NCBI RefSeq assembly: GCF_002946835.1
Contig: NZ_CP026652.1
Location: 3,844,001 to 3,908,000 of the forward strand
DNA length: 64,000 nucleotides
Reading direction: 5' to 3'
Origin: Streptomyces dengpaensis
GTDB lineage: Bacteria > Actinomycetota > Actinomycetes > Streptomycetales > Streptomycetaceae
Below are positions 20,280 to 28,868 of the stretch, one piece after another; position 1 is the first letter of the stretch; the number at the start of each line of letters is the position of its first letter. Made by a program: the position numbers and the translations under genes. The notes under the pieces are model-generated. The model saw nothing but the letters and a program-made list of their open reading frames with translations. It was not told the DNA's origin and searched no databases.

Positions 20280-20459
20280 TCAGGCGTCGGTGTCGCGGGA
20301 TGCCTGGCGGGTGCTCTCCGCGCGCGCGAGGGCGGCGTCGACGGCCGCGTCCTCCTTGGCCTTGTTGGCGCCGCCCTGGGACTTGACGATCGTCACGATC
20401 AGTGCGGTGAAGAACACGGCCATCACTACCGGGGGCAGGAGCGCGGAGACGTAGTCCAT
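20280..20459 (-). CDS. Small single-pass membrane protein, 59 residues
   Basis: The reading frame begins MDYVSALLPPVVMAVFFTAL and continues IVTIVKSQGGANKAKEDAAV, ending in a charged tail (RAESTRQASRDTDA) at a TGA on 20280-20282. One membrane segment (residues about 5-26) is followed by a Lys/Ala/Glu-rich cytoplasmic helix. Codon use is typical of the genome. It has no recognisable family, but similar short membrane proteins sit at this locus in Streptomyces as I remember them. Confidence 0.75.
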   Translation of the reverse strand: MDYVSALLPPVVMAVFFTALIVTIVKSQGGANKAKEDAAVDAALARAESTRQASRDTDA

Positions 20460-20472
20460 GCCCCCAGGGTAG

Positions 20473-21066
20473 CTACCCCGCGGCGAGCTGCTGAGGGGGG
20501 TTCGCCGATGGCGGCGCGGGCTTGCGCCGCGGAGGAAAGACCTCGCCCGGCGTGGGGATGGGCCGGTCCGGGCGCGGGGACCTCACCGGGGCCGGGGGCT
20601 TGGGTCCCGGTTTCGGGTCGGCGGCGGGCTTCTCCGCCGGCTTCCGCGCGGGCTCCTCGGCGGCCCGGCCCCCCGGGAGGGCCAGCAGGTGCGTGCGGGA
20701 CTCGGCCCGGCAGCGGTCCAGGAGGGCGGCCGCGGCGGGGTTGCCGCGCAGGGCGCGGAGCGCGGCGAGGTCGTCGGGGTTCGGGCGGTAGCCGGCGGCG
20801 AGGACCTCCTCCAGGAGGGCGAGGTAGCCGCGGGCGGTACCCGGCAGGGCGGCTCGGTAGCGGGCGAGGTCGGCCAGCAGGAAGGCCCGGAGCCTGGTTC
20901 CCTCGCGGGCCGCCTCGTCGACGGACTCGGCGAGTCGGAGACAGTCGTGGACGTCCTCGGCCGAGGCGGGGCTGGGGTGGAGGGCAAGGGCGAGAGCGCG
21001 ACGGAGCACACGCAGCTCCTCCGCACCGAACGCCATGCCGCCGCGGGATCCGTATGGCGTGGGCAT
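20473..21066 (-). CDS. Conserved hypothetical helical protein with Pro/Lys-rich tail
   Basis: The 197-residue product begins MPTPYGSRGGMAFGAEELRV and consists of repeated Leu/Ala/Arg helices (LAESVDEAAREGTRLRAFLL; ARYRAALPGTARGYLALLEE) up to about residue 130. A disordered Pro/Lys/Arg tail ends in PPQQLAAG. The helical part suggests a small scaffold or protein-interaction domain. It has no membrane segment or enzymatic motif. The start at 21066 avoids sequence upstream that runs into the dispersed repeat. Confidence 0.7.
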   Translation of the reverse strand: MPTPYGSRGGMAFGAEELRVLRRALALALHPSPASAEDVHDCLRLAESVDEAAREGTRLRAFLLADLARYRAALPGTARGYLALLEEVLAAGYRPNPDDLAALRALRGNPAAAALLDRCRAESRTHLLALPGGRAAEEPARKPAEKPAADPKPGPKPPAPVRSPRPDRPIPTPGEVFPPRRKPAPPSANPPQQLAAG

Positions 21067-21140
21067 GCGCCGACGATACGCGCTAATCAGACAAAAGCCG
21101 CATAGCGAAACGATCACGGCGCGTCTTAGCGCGTCTAAGG

Positions 21141-21249
21141 ATGAGCCCGTCCGGCGTTTTGAGGACGCGCGCGAAGCGCGATATGGGGGGTCTGGGGGGC
21201 GGAGCCCCCCAGGTACGGGAATGGGCAGGGGCGGAGGGGGCGAAGAAAA
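21141..21249 (-). repeat. Dispersed intergenic repeat with hairpin, copy 3 (inverted)
   Basis: Read on the minus strand it gives the same order as the copy at 4695: CT-rich block, a tggggggctccgcccccca hairpin, gcgcttcgcgc core and cgccggacgggct end. It separates coaX (whose stop is at 21251) from the gene starting at 21066 and may serve as the end of the coaX operon. It is non-coding. Confidence 0.85.
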
Positions 21250-21250
21250 G

Positions 21251-22048
21251 TCAGGTACGCGACACGTTCCGCTCGTACACAAGGCGCAGCCCGATCAGCG
21301 TCAGCCACGGCTCGTGCTCGTCGATGACGGAGGACTCCCCCAGGACCATGGGCGCCAGCCCACCCGTTGCGATCACGGTGACGTCGTCGGGGTCGTCGGC
21401 CAGCTCACGCGCCATTCGGTTCACGACCCCGTCGACCTGCCCCGCGAACCCGTAGATGATCCCGGACTGCATCGCCTCGACGGTGTTCTTGCCGATCACC
21501 GACCGCGGCCGGACCACCTCGATCTTGCGCAGCTGCGCCCCCCTGACGCCCAGCGCGTCGACGGAAATCTCGATGCCGGGTGCGATGACACCGCCGATGT
21601 ACTCACCCCGCGCGCTCACCGCGTCGAACGTCGTCGCCGTACCGAAGTCGACGACGATCGCCGGCCCCCCGTAGAGCTCGACGGCGGCGACGGCGTTGAT
21701 GATGCGGTCCGCGCCGACCTCCTTCGGGTTGTCCGTGAGGATCGGCACGCCGGTCTTGACGCCGGGCTCGACGAGGACGGCGGGCACGTCGCCGTAGTAG
21801 CGCCGGGTCACCTCGCGCAGCTCGTGCAGCACGGACGGGACGGTGGCGCAGATGGCGATGCCGTCGATGCCGTCGCCGAGCTCCTCGCCGAGCAGCGGGT
21901 GCATGCCCATGAGGCCCTGGAGGAGCACGGCGAGCTCGTCGGCCGTGCGACGGGCGTCCGTGGAGATGCGCCAGTGCTCGACGATCTCCTCGCCGTCGAA
22001 GAGGCCGAGGACGGTGTGGGTGTTGCCGACGTCGATCGTGAGCAGCAT
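21251..22048 (-). CDS. coaX: Type III pantothenate kinase CoaX
   Basis: CoaX phosphorylates pantothenate, the first step of CoA synthesis. The 265-residue protein starts with the phosphate-binding DVGNTHTVLGLFD, and shows the GADRIINAVAA motif and VVDFGTATTFD (the phosphate-2 motif), followed by GGVIAPGI. All are hallmarks of the ASKHA-fold type III kinases. Its ATG shares one base with the nadC stop, so it is translationally coupled. It is last in the DUF2520-panC-nadB-nadC-coaX operon. Confidence 0.96.
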   Translation of the reverse strand: MLLTIDVGNTHTVLGLFDGEEIVEHWRISTDARRTADELAVLLQGLMGMHPLLGEELGDGIDGIAICATVPSVLHELREVTRRYYGDVPAVLVEPGVKTGVPILTDNPKEVGADRIINAVAAVELYGGPAIVVDFGTATTFDAVSARGEYIGGVIAPGIEISVDALGVRGAQLRKIEVVRPRSVIGKNTVEAMQSGIIYGFAGQVDGVVNRMARELADDPDDVTVIATGGLAPMVLGESSVIDEHEPWLTLIGLRLVYERNVSRT

Positions 22049-23046
22049 CAGCCCTGATCCGCCTCGTCCGTCGACGCCTCGCGCAGGTCGAGGCCGATGT
22101 CCAGGATCGGCGAGGAGTGCGTGAGGGCACCCACCGCCAGGTAGTCGACGCCCGTCTCGGCGTACGCCTTGGCGTTGGCCAGGGTGAGGCGGCCCGAGGC
22201 CTCCAGGAGGGCGCGGCCGGCGACGAGGGCGACGGCCTCCTCGCACTCGACGGGCGTGAAGTTGTCCAGAAGGATCAGGTCGGCGCCCGCGTCCACGACC
22301 TCCCGCAGCTGGTGCAGGGTGTCGACCTCGACCTCGATCGGGACCTCCGGGAAGGTTTCGCGTACGGCCTCGAAGGCCTGCGCCACGCCGCCCGCGGCGA
22401 CCACGTGGTTGTCCTTCACCAGGGCCGCGTCCGAGAGGGACATGCGGTGGTTGACGCCGCCGCCGCAGCGCACCGCGAACTTCTCCAGGGAGCGCAGGCC
22501 TGGCGTCGTCTTGCGGGTGTCCCGGACTCGGGCCTTGGTGCCCTCCAGGACGTCCGCCCACGCGCGCGTGGCGGTCGCGATGCCGGAGAGGCGGCACAGG
22601 AGGTTCAGCGCGCTGCGTTCGGCCGTCAGCAGATCGCGGGTGCGGGTGGTGACGCTCAGGAGCTTCTGTCCGGGCTCGACGCGGTCGCCGTCGTCGACGT
22701 GCCGCTCGACGGCGAACTCGTCGGTGCAGACCACGGAGATGACCGCCTCGGCCACCCTGAGGCCCGCGACGACGCCGGCATCCCGGGCGATGAAGTCGGC
22801 GGTGGAGACGGCGTGCTCGGGGATGGTCGCGACCGTCGTCACGTCCACGCCGTGGTCGAGGTCCTCCTGGATGGCGACGTTCGCGATGTCCTCGACCTCC
22901 AGAGGGTCGAGACCGGCGTCGGCGAGGAGCTGGGCGAGCGCGGGGTCGAGGCCGCACTCCATGTACGTCTCGTCCATGTCGGCGCCGCAGCCGCAGCCGT
23001 CGCCGCAGCCGCCGCTCTGGGCGAGGGGAAGGTCGGGGGTGCTCAC
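22048..23046 (-). CDS. nadC: Nicotinate-nucleotide pyrophosphorylase (quinolinate phosphoribosyltransferase)
   Basis: NadC converts quinolinate and PRPP to nicotinate mononucleotide. The 332-residue protein shows the family motifs RDTRKTTPGLRSLEK, GGGVNHRMSLSDAALVKDNH and the barrel segment DLILLDNF. An extra head precedes the catalytic domain: VSTPDLPLAQSGGCGDGCGC then GADMDETYMECG. Four cysteines fall within about eight residues, and such a cluster is not part of the classic enzyme. GTG 23044-23046 lies just after the nadB stop. The head is noted as a possible metal-binding appendage. Confidence 0.95.
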   Translation of the reverse strand: MSTPDLPLAQSGGCGDGCGCGADMDETYMECGLDPALAQLLADAGLDPLEVEDIANVAIQEDLDHGVDVTTVATIPEHAVSTADFIARDAGVVAGLRVAEAVISVVCTDEFAVERHVDDGDRVEPGQKLLSVTTRTRDLLTAERSALNLLCRLSGIATATRAWADVLEGTKARVRDTRKTTPGLRSLEKFAVRCGGGVNHRMSLSDAALVKDNHVVAAGGVAQAFEAVRETFPEVPIEVEVDTLHQLREVVDAGADLILLDNFTPVECEEAVALVAGRALLEASGRLTLANAKAYAETGVDYLAVGALTHSSPILDIGLDLREASTDEADQG

Positions 23047-23051
23047 TGCTC

Positions 23052-24830
23052 TCACTGCTCCTGGGAAGGGGGCGCCGGCTGGGGCATGGGGGTCCCCCCT
23101 TGCGGGAGGGTCGGGGGGAAGTCTGCTGTGTCGGTGGTGTGTACCGCGAGCGTCCGGTCGGGATTCAGCCGTACGACGATGTGGCGGCGCCACTGTGAAT
23201 CGTCCCGGTCGGCGTGGTCCTCGCGCCAGTGGCAGCCGCGGGTCTCCTGGCGCATGCGTGCGGCGGCGACCAGGACCCGGGCCACGCACAGGAGGTTGGT
23301 GGCCTCCCAGGTGTCGACGCCGGGCTCGGCGGTCTTGCCGTTCTCGTCGAGGGCGTCGCGGGCGTCGGTGTGCAGCTGCTGGAGCTGGTCGGCGGCCTTC
23401 GCGAGGGACTCGGCCGAGCGCAGGACGCTGGCGCCCTCGGTCATGATCCGCTGGATCGCGAAGCGGGCCTCGGGGCCGAGCAGCGGGTGTGCGGGTACCT
23501 CGGGGTGCGGGACCGGTTGGGGCACGCGCGCGTGGAGGCCGTTTTCCGACCGCCCTGCCGCGATGTCGGCGGCGATGCGCTCGGCGTAGACGAGGCCTTC
23601 GAGGAGGGAGTTGGAGGCGAGCCGGTTGGCGCCGTGCACGCCGGTGCAGGCGACCTCGCCGCACGCGTACAGGCCCGGCACGGTGGTGCGGCCCCGGGCG
23701 TCCGTGCGGACGCCTCCGGAGGCGTAGTGGGCGGCCGGGGCGACCGGGACGGGCTCGGTGACCGGGTCGATGCCGTTGGCCCGGCAGGCGGCCAGGATCG
23801 TCGGGAAGCGGTGCTCCCACATGTCGGCGCCGAAGTGCCGGGCGTCGAGGAACATGTGCTCGGCGTCCTGCTCCTGCATGCGGCGCATGATGCCCTTGGC
23901 GACGATGTCCCGCGGCGCCAGTTCGGCCAGTTCGTGCTGTCCGACCATGAAGCGCACGCCGTCCGCGTCGACCAGGTGGGCGCCCTCGCCGCGCACTGCC
24001 TCGGAGACGAGCGGCTGCTGGCCCTCCGCGTCCGGGCCCAGGAACAGCACGGTCGGGTGGAACTGCACGAATTCGAGGTCGCTGATCTCCGCCCCGGCGC
24101 GCAGGGCGAGCGCCACGCCGTCGCCCGTCGAGACCGACGGGTTGGTGGTCGCCGAGAAGACCTGGCCCATGCCCCCGGTCGCGAGGACCACAGCGGGGGC
24201 GTGAACGGCTCCCACGCCGTCGTGCTGGCCCTCTCCCATGACGTGCAGGGTGACGCCCGCGGTGCGGCCGTCGGCGTCCGTGAGGAGGTCCAGGACGAGC
24301 GCGTTCTCGACCGTGCGCAGTCCACGCGCGCGTACCGCCTCAACGAGCGCCCGGGAGATCTCCGCGCCGGTCGCGTCGCCGCCCGCGTGCGCGATACGGC
24401 GGCGGTGGTGGCCGCCCTCGCGGGTGAGCGCCAGGCCGCCCTCGGTGGACTCGTCGAAGTGGGCGCCGGTCGCGATGAGACGGCGTACGGCGTCAGGGCC
24501 CTCGGTGACGAGGATGCGTACGGCGTCCTCGTCACACAGGCCCGCGCCCGCCTCCAGGGTGTCGTCGAGGTGCTGCTCGGGGGTGTCTCCCTCGCCGAGG
24601 GCCGCGGCGATGCCGCCCTGCGCCCAGCGCGTGGAGCCGTCGTCGAGGCGGGCCTTGGTGACCACGACGGTCTTCAGGCCCGCTGCCTCGCAGCGCAGGG
24701 CCGCGGTGAGACCGGCGACGCCGGAGCCGACGACCACGACGTCCGCGGTGACGGCCCAGCCGGGGGCGGGCGCGTGCAGCCGTATGCCAGTACCTGTAGA
24801 GGTATCCGAACCTGTGCCTGTGCCGGTCAC
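23052..24830 (-). CDS. nadB: L-aspartate oxidase
   Basis: NadB oxidises L-aspartate to iminoaspartate, the first step of de novo NAD synthesis. The 592-residue flavoprotein has the FAD dinucleotide motif [20 protein letters not shown], an active-site-region [16 protein letters not shown], the [20 protein letters not shown] loop and the C-terminal helical domain. The ATG overlaps the panC stop as ATGA. The C-terminal end ([18 protein letters not shown]) coincides with a 'gggggtcccccc' palindromic repeat, so the tail may be repeat-derived. The nadA gene is not in the window. Confidence 0.96.
   Translation of the reverse strand: MTGTGTGSDTSTGTGIRLHAPAPGWAVTADVVVVGSGVAGLTAALRCEAAGLKTVVVTKARLDDGSTRWAQGGIAAALGEGDTPEQHLDDTLEAGAGLCDEDAVRILVTEGPDAVRRLIATGAHFDESTEGGLALTREGGHHRRRIAHAGGDATGAEISRALVEAVRARGLRTVENALVLDLLTDADGRTAGVTLHVMGEGQHDGVGAVHAPAVVLATGGMGQVFSATTNPSVSTGDGVALALRAGAEISDLEFVQFHPTVLFLGPDAEGQQPLVSEAVRGEGAHLVDADGVRFMVGQHELAELAPRDIVAKGIMRRMQEQDAEHMFLDARHFGADMWEHRFPTILAACRANGIDPVTEPVPVAPAAHYASGGVRTDARGRTTVPGLYACGEVACTGVHGANRLASNSLLEGLVYAERIAADIAAGRSENGLHARVPQPVPHPEVPAHPLLGPEARFAIQRIMTEGASVLRSAESLAKAADQLQQLHTDARDALDENGKTAEPGVDTWEATNLLCVARVLVAAARMRQETRGCHWREDHADRDDSQWRRHIVVRLNPDRTLAVHTTDTADFPPTLPQGGTPMPQPAPPSQEQ
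23082..23121 (-). repeat. Palindromic 'gggggtcccccc' repeat at the nadB 3' end
   Basis: The sequence catgggggtcccccc, a short spacer and tcggggggaag form the same layout as the copy at 40745. It encodes part of the nadB tail ([15 protein letters not shown]) and is the other copy of this element seen in the window. Confidence 0.7.
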
Positions 24831-25819
24831 GAGGCGGCTCCGAAGGTGAGGGGGATGTTGTCGATCAGCCGGGTCGTGCCGACCCGTGCGGCGACGGCGA
24901 GGACCGCCTCGCCGGTGAAGTCGTCCCCGACCTCCGTGAAGTCGGACGGGTCGACCAGGGCCAGGTAGTCCAGGGCCAGGGAAGGCTGCCTGCGGGCCGC
25001 CTCGTCGAGGACCAGCCGGGCGGCCGCGCGGACACCGGTGGGACCGCCCGGGACCGCCTTGGCCACGGCGTGCGCGTCGGCCGCGGCGCGGGACTCCCCT
25101 ATGGCGCTGAGGGCCTCGGCACGCGCGTGCGTGGCGGGCACTTCACGGGCACGCGCGCGCAGGGCCTCCTGCGCGGCGTGCCGGTCGCGGCCGGCGAACA
25201 GGGCCTGCGAGAGGGCGAGCGCGGTGCGCCGTTCCTCGGGCGACAGGTAGCGGTTGCGGCTGGAGAGGGCGAGCCCGTCCTCCTCGCGCACGGTGGGCAC
25301 GCCGACGATCTCCACGCCGAAGTTCAGATCGCGGACCATGCGCCGGATCAGGGCGAGCTGCTGGGCGTCCTTCTGCCCGTACAGCGCGACGTCGGGCCGG
25401 GTGAGGTGCAGCAGCTTGGCGACGACGGTGAGCATGCCGTCGAAGTGGCCGGGGCGCGCGGTCCCCTCCAGGCGCCCGCCCATGGGTCCCGCGGAAATGC
25501 GGACCTCGGGCTCGCCGCCGGGGTAGACCTCGTCCACCGAGGGAGCGAACACGACGTCCGCACCCGCCTGTTCGGCGATCTTGATGTCGGCGTCGAGGGT
25601 GCGCGGGTAGCGGTCGAGGTCCTCGCCCTTGCCGAACTGGAGCGGGTTCACAAAGACGGTGACGACCACTTCGCCCTGGTCTCCGGCGATCTCGCGGGCG
25701 GCGCGGATCAGCGTGGCGTGGCCCTCGTGGAGGGCGCCCATGGTCATCACGACGGCTCGGCGGCCTGCACGCGTGCGTGCGTGCAGTTCGTCGGCGGTGT
25801 GCAGCAGGGCGGTGGTCAT
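24827..25819 (-). CDS. panC: Pantothenate synthetase (pantoate-beta-alanine ligase)
   Basis: PanC joins pantoate and beta-alanine with ATP. The 330-residue protein carries the nucleotidyl-transferase HxGH-type motif [18 protein letters not shown], the [18 protein letters not shown] block, [20 protein letters not shown] [20 protein letters not shown] and the KMSKS-like [12 protein letters not shown] segment. It is somewhat longer than E. coli PanC (about 283), with an extension in the C-terminal domain. It overlaps both neighbours by four bases, in DUF2520-panC-nadB. Confidence 0.95.
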   Translation of the reverse strand: MTTALLHTADELHARTRAGRRAVVMTMGALHEGHATLIRAAREIAGDQGEVVVTVFVNPLQFGKGEDLDRYPRTLDADIKIAEQAGADVVFAPSVDEVYPGGEPEVRISAGPMGGRLEGTARPGHFDGMLTVVAKLLHLTRPDVALYGQKDAQQLALIRRMVRDLNFGVEIVGVPTVREEDGLALSSRNRYLSPEERRTALALSQALFAGRDRHAAQEALRARAREVPATHARAEALSAIGESRAAADAHAVAKAVPGGPTGVRAAARLVLDEAARRQPSLALDYLALVDPSDFTEVGDDFTGEAVLAVAARVGTTRLIDNIPLTFGAAS

Positions 25820-26781
25820 CGGGCGTCTCCCTCGATCCCGTTGGGCCCGTCGGTGCCGTCGGTCCCGGTGATCTCGTCGGCTCCGTTGGCGAGTACCCCC
25901 AGGAGGTCCTCGGCGAGTTCCGGCTTGAGCAGTCCGTGGGCGAGCGCGCGGTCGGCGGTCGCGCGGGCCATGGCGAGATAGCCGGCGACGGTCTGCGGGG
26001 CGTGCTTGCGCAGCTCGGCGACGTGCGCGGCGACGGTGCCCGCGTCACCGCGCGCAACGGGGCCGGTGAGGGCCGCGTCGCCCGACCTGAGCGCGTTGTC
26101 CAGGGCGGCGCCGAGCAGGGGGCCCAGCATCCGGTCGGGGGCCTCCACGCCCGCGGCGCGCAGCAGCTCCATGGACTCGGCGACCAGGGTCACCAGGTGG
26201 TTGGCGCCGAGCGCGAGGGCGGCGTGGTAGAGCGGGCGGGACTCCTCGGCGATCCACTCGGGCTCGCCGCCCATCTCGATCACCAGGGCCTCGGCGGCCA
26301 GCCGCAGCTCCTCGGGCGCGGTGACCCCGAAGGAGCATCCGGCCAGCCGCTGGACGTCCACAGGGGTGCCGGTGAAGGTCATCGCGGGGTGCAGCGCGAG
26401 CGGCAGCGCGCCCGCCCTGAGGGCCGGGTCGAGCACCTGGGCGCCGTACCGCCCGGAGGTGTGCACGAGCAGCTGTCCGGGCCGTACGGCCCCTGTCTCG
26501 GCCAGTCCCTCGACGAGCCCGGGCAGGGCGTCGTCAGGGACGGTCAGCAGCACCAGCTCAGCGCGCTCCAGGACCTGTGCCGGGGACACCAGCGGCACGT
26601 CGGGCAGCAACAGCGCGGCTCGCCGCTTGGAGGCGTCGGAGACACCGGAGACGGCCACCGGGCGGTGCCCGGCGAGCTGCAGTGCCGCGGCGAGCACCGG
26701 GCCGACGCGGCCCGCGCCGACAACGCCGACGGAGAGCCGCGCGGGGCGGTCCTTGGGGTCTGACTGTGGGAATGTACTCAC
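25816..26781 (-). CDS. Rossmann-fold DUF2520 protein, possible ketopantoate-reductase-like dehydrogenase
   Basis: The 321-residue protein begins with a nucleotide-binding Rossmann motif ([20 protein letters not shown], GxGxxG) and has a C-terminal DUF2520 helical domain ([20 protein letters not shown]). The overall plan resembles the 6-phosphogluconate-dehydrogenase-like reductases that include ketopantoate reductase (PanE). It is the first gene of the operon and its stop overlaps the panC start by four bases. No panE is visible in the window, so supplying pantoate is an attractive but unproven role. A different substrate is equally possible. Confidence 0.85.
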   Translation of the reverse strand: MSTFPQSDPKDRPARLSVGVVGAGRVGPVLAAALQLAGHRPVAVSGVSDASKRRAALLLPDVPLVSPAQVLERAELVLLTVPDDALPGLVEGLAETGAVRPGQLLVHTSGRYGAQVLDPALRAGALPLALHPAMTFTGTPVDVQRLAGCSFGVTAPEELRLAAEALVIEMGGEPEWIAEESRPLYHAALALGANHLVTLVAESMELLRAAGVEAPDRMLGPLLGAALDNALRSGDAALTGPVARGDAGTVAAHVAELRKHAPQTVAGYLAMARATADRALAHGLLKPELAEDLLGVLANGADEITGTDGTDGPNGIEGDAR

Positions 26782-26952
26782 TCGTCGGCGGCCTTCCGTT
26801 CCAGTCCGCTCGGGGTACCGGACGATTTCTCGTCATGTTAACGCGATCGGTTCGAGGGCCGTCCGGTTGTCCACAGGCTGTGGGTTTCCGCTGGTCACGA
26901 GGGCGCGGAAATCGGGGTGACCGGCGAGGCGGGGGCGCGACATCATCCGGGG

Positions 26953-28188
26953 ATGAGCGATACGGCGGCGGAGACCGAGAAAGAGCCCGCGGAGCGGTCC
27001 GTGGACGAGACGGCCGAGCAGGTCCCGGTGGAGGCGGCGCAGCTGTCCCGGGAGCAACGCTTCGAGCGGCGTGCCGCGGCCTGGAAGGCGGCGCAGCGGG
27101 TCCTGTGGAGGCCCAGCTACCAGCAGACCGTCCGCGAGCGTCTGGCCTGGCTGAACGACGCGGCCGAGGGCGTGTACGACCTCGGCCGGCGCGTCGACAT
27201 GTACGGCGACGGGATCGTCGAGGCCCTGGAAGGGCGGGTCGCGGAGCTGCTGGGCAAGGAGGCCGCCGCCTTCTTCCCCACCGGCACGATGGCCCAGCAG
27301 GTCGCCCTGCGCTGCTGGGCGGGCCATACCGGCAACCCGGCCGTCGCGGTGCACGCCCTCAGCCATCCAGAGGTCCATGAGCGGCATGCGTTCAGCCAGG
27401 TCAGCGGCTTGCGTCCGGTCCGCGTGACGGACGAGCCACGGCTTCCGACCGCCGAGGAGATACGCGACTTCGCGGAGCCCTTCGGGGCGCTGATGCTGGA
27501 ACTGCCGCTCAGGGACGCCGGTTTCGTCCTGCCCTCCTGGGAGGAGCTCTCCGAGGCTGTGGAAGCCGCCCGTGAGCGCGACGCGGTGGTCCATTTCGAC
27601 GGGGCCCGGCTGTGGGAGTGCACGACGCACTTCGGCCGCCCTCTGGAGGAGATCGCGGACCTCGCGGACAGCGTCTATGTGTCGTTCTACAAATCACTCG
27701 ACGGCCTCGGCGGGGCGGCAATCGCGGGCCCGAAGACGCTGATCGACGAGGCGAAGACCTGGCGGCACCGCTACGGGGGCATGGTCCTCCAGCAGTTCCC
27801 GACGGCGCTGGCAGCGCTCATCGGCCTGGAGCGGGAACTGCCCCGGCTGCCGGAATACGTGGCCCACGCGCGCGTGGTCGCCACGGCGCTGCGGGAGGGT
27901 TTCGCGGAGGCCGGCATCCCCTGGGCGCGCGTCCACCCCGAGGACCCGCACACCCACCAGTTCCAGGTCTGGCTGCCGTACGACCCCGACACCCTGACGG
28001 TCGCGGGACTACGGCAGACCGAGGAGACGAAGACCGGCCTCTTCGCGCAGAGCTGGCTGCGCGCCGGCCCGGGGGTGGCGTTCACCGAGGTCACGGTGGC
28101 GGAGCCCGGCCTGCAGTGGACGGCGGAGGACGTCAAGGCGGCCGTACGGGACTTCGTGGAGCGGCTCACCGACGGGGCGTCCGGCTAG
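26953..28188 (+). CDS. PLP-dependent threonine-aldolase/beta-eliminating-lyase family enzyme
   Basis: The 411-residue protein is a fold-type I PLP enzyme. The Schiff-base lysine lies in VSFYKSLDGLGGAAIAG, the aspartate that holds the pyridine nitrogen in VVHFDGARLWE, and a cofactor-phosphate segment in FFPTGTMAQQVALR. This matches L-threonine (allo-threonine) aldolases, which split threonine to glycine and acetaldehyde. Start MSDTAAETEKEPAERS at 26953 has a weak ribosome site. An N-terminal extension of about 35 residues precedes the fold. It is divergent from the DUF2520 operon. Confidence 0.88.
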   Translation: MSDTAAETEKEPAERSVDETAEQVPVEAAQLSREQRFERRAAAWKAAQRVLWRPSYQQTVRERLAWLNDAAEGVYDLGRRVDMYGDGIVEALEGRVAELLGKEAAAFFPTGTMAQQVALRCWAGHTGNPAVAVHALSHPEVHERHAFSQVSGLRPVRVTDEPRLPTAEEIRDFAEPFGALMLELPLRDAGFVLPSWEELSEAVEAARERDAVVHFDGARLWECTTHFGRPLEEIADLADSVYVSFYKSLDGLGGAAIAGPKTLIDEAKTWRHRYGGMVLQQFPTALAALIGLERELPRLPEYVAHARVVATALREGFAEAGIPWARVHPEDPHTHQFQVWLPYDPDTLTVAGLRQTEETKTGLFAQSWLRAGPGVAFTEVTVAEPGLQWTAEDVKAAVRDFVERLTDGASG

Positions 28189-28272
28189 GCCCCGGCGTCG
28201 CGAGGCGGACGGGAACGTGACGGCAGGGCCTCGGGCGAGGCGTCGCGATGTCGACGAACGACGGGGGCCGGC

Positions 28273-28491
28273 TCAGCAGCCGGCGTGCCGCCGTCGCCCG
28301 TGCAGCCACCGGCCCAGGGCTTCCCGTATCCGCCCCTGGGCCGGGTGGCCCGCCACCACCGATCGGAACCGCCGGTAGTCGCGCACCTCTCGCGCGACCT
28401 GCCAGTCGTGCCCGCCGGGTGCCGGAGGGGCGGCCTCGCCGTGCTGCGAAGCCCGGTAGGCGTCGAGGAGGTACTGCTGCGTGATGCTCAT
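28273..28491 (-). CDS. Small basic protein of unknown function, 72 residues
   Basis: From ATG 28489-28491 (MSITQQYLLDAYRASQHGEA) with GGGAGG 9 bases upstream, the frame encodes a 72-residue soluble protein ending LHGRRRHAGC. An internal Trp/Arg/Tyr patch (HDWQVAREVRDYRRFRSVV) is followed by a basic tail. No family is recognised. It is divergent from the truncated ArsR gene, sharing the stretch 28492-28553. Confidence 0.6.
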   Translation of the reverse strand: MSITQQYLLDAYRASQHGEAAPPAPGGHDWQVAREVRDYRRFRSVVAGHPAQGRIREALGRWLHGRRRHAGC

Positions 28492-28553
28492 GGCAGATCG
28501 CCTCCCGGGACGAGGGACAGGAGTCAGAAGGCCCGCGGCCTCATCCATGGCCG

Positions 28554-28868
28554 GTGCTGCACTACCCGATCGGCTCCCCCGGGCTCGCCGCCCCGCCCTC
28601 CGTCGAGGAGCTGACCCTGCGGATGACCGCGCTGTCCCACCCGGTCCGGATGCGGATCTGCCGCCATCTGGCCCGCAGCGCGTACACCACGGGCGAGCTG
28701 GCGCAGGTGCACGGGATGACGGCTCCCGAGATATCCCGGCATCTGAGCGTGCTCAAGAAGGCGGGCCTGATCACCACAAGGCGTCGCGGGCGGTATGTCC
28801 TGCACCAGCTCGACGTCACCGTGGTGGCCCGGCTGGGCAGCGACTTCCTGGAGGGTGTCCTGCGTTGA
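28554..28868 (+). pseudogene. ArsR-type winged-helix regulator, 5'-truncated
   Basis: The frame contains a full winged-helix domain: LTLRMTALSHPVRMRICRHL, TTGELAQVHGMTAPEISRHL, LKKAGLITTRRRGRYVLHQL. It begins at VLHYPIGSPGLAAPPSVEEL, which in similar Streptomyces proteins (as I remember them) is internal, preceded by a long N-terminal domain. In-frame sequence upstream meets a stop at 28482-28484 without resembling that domain. The stop of this gene abuts the IS element at 28869. It could still act as a 104-residue regulator translated from GTG 28554. Confidence 0.55.
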
